Position numbers and translations under genes: made by a program. DNA of 64,000 nt, taken from assembly GCF_024813435.1 (NCBI RefSeq), contig NZ_JANAEZ010000001.1, positions 434,001 through 498,000 of the forward strand, in the 5' to 3' direction. Positions 63,461-64,000 of the stretch are shown one piece after another (position 1 is the first letter of the stretch; every line of letters begins with the position of its first letter). Under the pieces are notes generated by a model. The model saw only the letters and a list, made by a program, of their open reading frames with translations. It did not search any database and was not told where the DNA came from. Source of the stretch: Cognataquiflexum gelatinilyticum (GTDB taxonomy: Bacteria; Bacteroidota; Bacteroidia; Cytophagales; Cyclobacteriaceae).

Positions 63461-64000
63461 ATGAAAAAATCCAAACCTATTTTATTGAGCTTCTTGGCTT
63501 TGTTGCTTTCTTTTTCAGGAGCATTCAGTCAGAAGAGCAATGGACCCATATTTTCCAAAACTACTTATCAGGGAAATGACCAAGTCTACAAGGATTATCC
63601 ATTGGCAGCAGATGAATTTTATAATCCCATATTGCAAGGCTGCTATCCGGATCCTTCCATCACAAGAAAAGGAGAAGATTATTACCTAGTCAATTCGTCC
63701 TTTGCCATGTTTCCCGGTGTACCGATTTTCCATTCCAAAGACCTTGTCAATTGGACCCAAATCGGTCACGTACTGGACAGGAAATCCCAACTTAAAGTGG
63801 AAGATTCAGGAATCAGTGCAGGTATTTATGCTCCTGATATCCTGTACAACCAATACAATGATACCTTTTATATGATTACCACGCAGTTTTCGGGAGGAAT
63901 GGGAAATATCGTTGTGAAGACCAAAGACCCGAAACAAGGATGGAGCGATCCAAACAAACTTAATTTTTCAGGTATTGATCCTGCATTGTTTTTTGATGAA
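63461..64000 (+). CDS. Glycoside hydrolase family 43 protein (3' truncated)
   Basis: An open frame from ATG 63461 to the window end (180 codons, no stop). The signal peptide KKSKPILLSFLALLLSF ends near GAFSQ. The mature start contains YNPILQGCYPDPSITRKGEDY with the base Asp, FPGVPIFHSKDLVNWTQIG, GIYAPDILYNQ and IDPALFFDE. This pattern marks a GH43 xylosidase/arabinofuranosidase, different from the upstream gene in detail but of the same family. It lies 176 bases behind it in the same direction; probably one utilisation locus continuing outside the window. Confidence 0.92.
   Translation, partial: MKKSKPILLSFLALLLSFSGAFSQKSNGPIFSKTTYQGNDQVYKDYPLAADEFYNPILQGCYPDPSITRKGEDYYLVNSSFAMFPGVPIFHSKDLVNWTQIGHVLDRKSQLKVEDSGISAGIYAPDILYNQYNDTFYMITTQFSGGMGNIVVKTKDPKQGWSDPNKLNFSGIDPALFFDE

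Noticed and set aside
1..64000. CRISPR arrays, insertion sequences, prophage genes, toxin-antitoxin pairs, integrase sites
   Set aside because: I looked for direct repeats with spacers, transposase/integrase motifs and terminal repeats and found none.

Overview
The window is chromosomal DNA of a Bacteroidota bacterium, most likely a member of the Cytophagales close to the Cyclobacteriaceae (Algoriphagus or Aquiflexum type). I infer this from the AT-rich intergenic regions, promoters of the Bacteroidota type (TTTG, about 19-20 bases, TAnnTTTG), the almost complete lack of Shine-Dalgarno sites, and typical families: a fused alpha/beta 2-oxoacid dehydrogenase E1, a sigma-54 activator without a DNA-binding domain, a histone H1-like small protein, DUF2911 and DUF4394 proteins, and SLBB-rich export proteins. 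No phage, transposon, CRISPR array or broken gene was seen.

Layout. 1-8.3 kb: the end of a sigma-54 activator, a 39-residue lipoprotein, a LuxE-like acyltransferase, a lipoprotein, the fused E1 dehydrogenase, alanine dehydrogenase, and a photolyase/cryptochrome divergent from a TIGR03643 protein. 8.3-34.6 kb: a large exopolysaccharide/capsule locus, all on the minus strand and read from right to left. It starts with a winged-helix regulator carrying a decayed nucleotidyltransferase domain. Then come the outer-membrane export protein, the chain-length protein, two UDP-sugar dehydrogenases, Wzx, Wzy, glycosyltransferases, the UDP-L-FucNAc enzymes (CapE, CapF, CapG), a WecG/TagA transferase, Wzi, WecB, RfbA and a WecA-like initiating transferase. 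After an internal terminator and a new promoter follows a Pgl-like module (aminotransferase, PglC-like phosphoglycosyl transferase, CapD/PglF-like dehydratase). This is a Wzx/Wzy-type system without a tyrosine kinase.

34.8-53.8 kb: mostly housekeeping and envelope genes. They include penicillin acylase, DUF2911 and M24 lipoproteins, an EEP-family phosphatase/nuclease, an RND/MMPL exporter, thyA facing a PabC-like class IV aminotransferase, SdaAB followed by TolC and an HlyD-type adaptor, an accC-DUF1015-maf operon, an alpha-oxoamine synthase (serine palmitoyltransferase type) and the histone-like gene. 53.9-61.4 kb: M1 peptidase, NfeD protease, acetate kinase, a CBS protein, a double DUF4394 lipoprotein and tRNA-Ser(TGA). 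61.6-64 kb: the start of a plant-glycan locus with two GH43 enzymes, the second cut by the window edge.

Most of the window is recognisable biology. The points most worth a second look are the two unrelated initiating transferases within the polysaccharide locus, the regulator at its head, the photolyase with an altered flavin/substrate loop, and two small genes (39 and 58 residues) that standard gene finders can miss.
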